A stretch of DNA of 64,000 bases, taken from Flavobacterium keumense (GTDB lineage: Bacteria; Bacteroidota; Bacteroidia; Flavobacteriales; Flavobacteriaceae). The notes under the pieces were generated by a model. The model did no database searches. It was not told the DNA's origin and saw only the letters and a list, made by a program, of their open reading frames with translations. This document shows, in pieces, positions 61,825 through 64,000 of the stretch; the first letter of the stretch is position 1, and every line of letters starts with the position of its first letter. The stretch is taken from assembly GCF_029866485.1 (NCBI RefSeq), contig NZ_CP092332.1, positions 496,001 to 560,000 of the forward strand. Direction: 5' to 3'. Both the position numbers and the translations under genes were made by a program.

Positions 61825-62052
61825 GATTTAAAATCAAACCAACTCATTGATTTTCTGAGGGTTATTGGTTCAATATAAAAATAAAAAAATGACCTTAAAA
61901 ATGAATTTAAGGTCATTGGTTCAACTTGTGAGCGCTATAGATTTAAAATCAAACCAACTCATTGATTTTCTGAGGGTTATGGGTTCAATATACAATAAAA
62001 AAATGACCTTAAAATTAATTAAGGCCATTGGTACAACTTGCTCCCCTTATTG
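61825..62052. repeat. two tandem 115-bp intergenic repeats, each with a hairpin
   Basis: Unit 1 begins at 61825 and unit 2 at 61940, each opening GATTTAAAATCAAACCAACT and continuing with CATTGATTTTCTGAGGGTTA and then TTCAATATA. Each carries a hairpin: ATGACCTTAAA (61889-61899) with TTTAAGGTCAT (61906-61916) in unit 1 and a slightly imperfect version in unit 2. They sit between the HxlR terminator and the PfkB gene. The short reading frame they contain is not convincing as a gene. Confidence 0.75.
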
Positions 62053-62105
62053 ACGAAAGTTACAAATTTCAATTTCTTAGAAATTATTTAACTATCATAA
62101 AATCA
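62038..62105. repeat. dispersed intergenic repeat, copy B
   Basis: TTGCTCCCC, TATTG, GAAAGTTACAA and TTAACTATCA in the same order as copy A at 59982-60050. It directly abuts the second 115-bp unit and precedes the PfkB stop. Confidence 0.5.
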
Positions 62106-62126
62106 AGTATTTAATTTAAAATTTAT

Positions 62127-63047
62127 TTATTGCACACTATTTTTAAACTCTTTCAACATCATAAATTTTTTAATTTCTTTTTCTGAAATTTCAGGATTAG
62201 CTCCTTCTTTTGAAGCAACTAATGCTCCTATTGCACATGCAAAATTTAGTGACTTTTGAGGTGAATCTCCACGCAAAAGTTTCGTTACTAAAGAAGCTAA
62301 AAATGAATCCCCCGCTCCCACCGTATCAGCTACTTTTATAAAATACCCACTATTATAATAAAACTTGTCATTATAAAACAAAACAGCACCAAACGCACCT
62401 TTCGTAACACAAATTTGACTCGACCCCATTTGAGAAGCTATGAAACGGATATTCTGCTCAAATGAATTGAATGGGGACTCTAACATTTGAGATAATTCGA
62501 ATAACTCTTCATCATTTAATTTAATGAAATCAGACGCTTTCATTAAATCAATTAAATTTTCTTTTGTATAATACGGTTGCCTCAAATTGACATCAAATAC
62601 TGAATAATTTGAATGATTAATAATAGAGAATAAAGAATTTTTTGACACCTCATCTCTACAAATTAAACTCCCAAAAATAAACACATCCGAATTTGATACT
62701 AAAGAAAGTAAATCTTCGTCTGGTTCAATTTTATCCCAAGCAGAAGGATATGCAATATCATATGACGCATTCCCTTTTTCATTTATCATTACATGTACAA
62801 CTCCTGTTCTGTATTCTTTGGATTTTTGAATAAAAGAGACATCTATTTCTTTGGATTTCAAATAATCAATTATCTCTTGACCCTCTTCATCTAATCCAAC
62901 TTTACTAATAATTTTTGTTTTTACACCCAACGATTTCATTCTTAGCGCTACATTTAAAGGCGCTCCTCCGATTTTTTTATGGGTTGGAAATAAATCAAAC
63001 AAAACCTCTCCAAAACTAACTGCACTTAGTGCATATTTTTTTTCCAT
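62127..63047 (-). CDS. PfkB-family carbohydrate kinase (probable fructokinase)
   Basis: A 306-residue ribokinase-fold sugar kinase: VSFGEVLFDLFPTHKKIGGAPLNVALRM (in parts FGEVLFDLFP and KKIGGAPLNVALRM) is the N-terminal substrate motif, VDVSFIQ and TGVVHVM form the lid, FDVNLRQPYY the phosphate region, and DTVGAGDSFLASL (about 250-262) holds the catalytic Asp and anion hole. The GGAPLNVA form is typical of fructokinases. Cytosolic. It is 69 nt downstream of a DUF4960-like gene, a pairing seen in Bacteroides levan/fructan loci, where the kinase phosphorylates imported fructose. Confidence 0.88.
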   Translation of the reverse strand: MEKKYALSAVSFGEVLFDLFPTHKKIGGAPLNVALRMKSLGVKTKIISKVGLDEEGQEIIDYLKSKEIDVSFIQKSKEYRTGVVHVMINEKGNASYDIAYPSAWDKIEPDEDLLSLVSNSDVFIFGSLICRDEVSKNSLFSIINHSNYSVFDVNLRQPYYTKENLIDLMKASDFIKLNDEELFELSQMLESPFNSFEQNIRFIASQMGSSQICVTKGAFGAVLFYNDKFYYNSGYFIKVADTVGAGDSFLASLVTKLLRGDSPQKSLNFACAIGALVASKEGANPEISEKEIKKFMMLKEFKNSVQ

Positions 63048-63116
63048 TTAAAATTAAATTAAAATCAAAGGGCAAGAATTAACTTGCCCAATAATCTACT
63101 ACAAACTAATTAAACT

Positions 63117-64000
63117 TTATTTTGTTTGCAAATAATTAATCGCGTTTTTATAAATTCCTCTTACATTTCCATCATAAGGATTCGTTCTTCCATCATTCAT
63201 AGACCATTCCATCCCACCAATTCCAATAGCTATAATTGTACCTGAATATACAGAATTTGCTTTAAACTCGATAATACCTGGACAACATTCATCAGTTACT
63301 CCTCCCCATAGCCCTATTACCTTACCACCATATAATCTTTCAAATTCAGCAAATTGCCCTTTTTGATGTCCAGGCCCTAATAATGGAGCAATGTCCCATA
63401 AAGTATTATGATTTTCTTTAAACCCACCATCAATAATTCGTACAAATCCATTTGAATCAGTTGGTATTACATTACTAAAATTATAAATAGGATGATTGCG
63501 TTGGTCATTAACGTAATTGACTCCCCCATCAATTGTCCATATATCAGGATTATTACCTCCTGCACCATTGTCTTTAATAGTTAACATCCCACTTTTATCT
63601 CTACCTAATAATTCAGCATAACTTGTGGCCATACCACCAAGCAACATCTTACCACCTTCAACAACATATTGAATTAAAATACTTTTTTTATCAATACTTC
63701 CTTGAGGTAAAGCAGATGTTCCTATAGTGTCATAGTAAAAGAAAACTACATTGACTGATTTTAATTTTTCAGTAGTTAAATCTGAGAAAGGAATATAAAC
63801 AAATTTATTCCCGTAAATAGATTGAGCCCATAACGCTGCAGCTTTTACATCATCGTCTAAAATATCATTAATAGATGCTGCATCATTAACAAAGGCAATC
63901 TGACTTGGTAAAACTCTAGCATTTATTATATATTTTCTAACTTTCCCATTCACAGTAGCTTTCAACTCTAATGGTGTTGTAAGATTAACTGTGGAACCAG
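63117..64000 (-). CDS. DUF4960-like surface protein (N-terminus beyond window)
   Basis: The reading frame continues without a stop to 64000 (upstream residues end GSTVNLTTPLEL), so the start is outside. At least 294 residues are visible. They contain a Rossmann-like domain (AFVNDAASINDILDDD, AAALWAQSIYG, VNVVFFYYD, VEGGKMLLGGMATSY) and a C-terminal glycine-rich part (GKVIGLWGGVTDECCPG, IIAIGIGGMEWSM) ending RGIYKNAINYL. This looks like the DUF4960 domain of fructan-locus surface proteins. Fructan binding is inferred from the downstream fructokinase. Type of secretion signal cannot be seen. Confidence 0.75.
   Translation of the reverse strand, partial: GSTVNLTTPLELKATVNGKVRKYIINARVLPSQIAFVNDAASINDILDDDVKAAALWAQSIYGNKFVYIPFSDLTTEKLKSVNVVFFYYDTIGTSALPQGSIDKKSILIQYVVEGGKMLLGGMATSYAELLGRDKSGMLTIKDNGAGGNNPDIWTIDGGVNYVNDQRNHPIYNFSNVIPTDSNGFVRIIDGGFKENHNTLWDIAPLLGPGHQKGQFAEFERLYGGKVIGLWGGVTDECCPGIIEFKANSVYSGTIIAIGIGGMEWSMNDGRTNPYDGNVRGIYKNAINYLQTK

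Noticed and set aside
61865..62053. 62-codon open frame across the 115-bp repeats
   Set aside because: Its apparent protein is just the translated repeat (NQLIDFLRV), it has no promoter of its own, and each unit carries a terminator-like hairpin in the frame.
59976..62060. Possible tRNA genes around CTCCCC and GGTTCAA
   Set aside because: No cloverleaf with acceptor, anticodon and T arms can be folded; only short tRNA-like words are present.
1..64000. Insertion sequences, prophage or integrative element
   Set aside because: No transposase, integrase, phage structural or conjugation gene was recognised. The fibre-like protein stands alone without other phage genes.

Overview
The window reads as chromosomal DNA of a gliding or surface-adhesive Bacteroidota bacterium, most likely Flavobacterium. 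It is AT-rich, promoters fit the TAnnTTTG (-7) type of that phylum, signal-peptide and lipobox proteins are abundant, and there are type IX secretion system (T9SS) sorting domains of both type A (31.3 kb, 53.0 kb) and type B (17.5 kb), a PorP/SprF-family protein and a SusR-like regulator. No tRNA, rRNA, CRISPR array, transposase or phage gene cluster was recognised. Family names come from reading the protein sequences, not from database searches.

Layout. 0-10.9 kb is housekeeping: a cut-off MoxR ATPase, an aldo/keto reductase-SDR-phosphoesterase run, 3-hydroxyanthranilate dioxygenase, an exo/endonuclease-family protein, LD-carboxypeptidase, YraN, an ACT-like protein and mfd coupled to a lipoprotein gene. 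11-14.5 kb holds a CotH-kinase lipoprotein facing a VTC-domain/DUF4956/DUF2490-like operon. 14.6-24.9 kb is a 2465-residue type B T9SS adhesin followed by its PorP/SprF-like partner and an OmpA/PD40 protein. 25.4-31.8 kb is a second surface operon: a small CTD protein, a beta-barrel, a 1470-residue phage-tail-fibre-like protein and a glycine-rich protein. 32.0-35.1 kb carries a 60-codon gene, four tandem Crp/Fnr-type regulator genes and a 98-codon ORF of unknown function. 35.8-46.4 kb is carbohydrate-related: GH63, a SusR-like regulator, AraC, two barrel proteins, an orphan TonB plug and GH3. 46.5-51.6 kb has three secreted NTF2-like proteins and a duplicated alpha/beta protein facing a seven-helix membrane AraC regulator and an M20 amidohydrolase. 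51.6-57.0 kb has a DUF1080 protein, a lipoprotein and a subtilase whose sorting domain is split by a frameshift. 57.3-61.8 kb has small enzymes, GNATs, AraC and an HxlR-controlled reductase pair. 62.1-64 kb is the edge of a probable fructan-utilisation locus (PfkB kinase plus DUF4960-like protein).

The most interesting signal is regulatory. An identical 24-nt palindromic element (GTTGT-N6-ACAAC core, the spacing of CRP-type operators) occurs three times within about 10 kb: upstream of the adhesin operon, between the 60-codon gene and the Crp quartet, and upstream of the 98-codon ORF. On the minus strand each lies at the same distance (29.5 nt, centre to box) from a -7-like box, perfect in two cases and one mismatch in the third. 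That would place the operator near -41, the class II activator position. I infer a local Crp/Fnr-family circuit controlling surface adhesin expression. A second shared promoter element links the GH3 gene with the neighbouring barrel gene.
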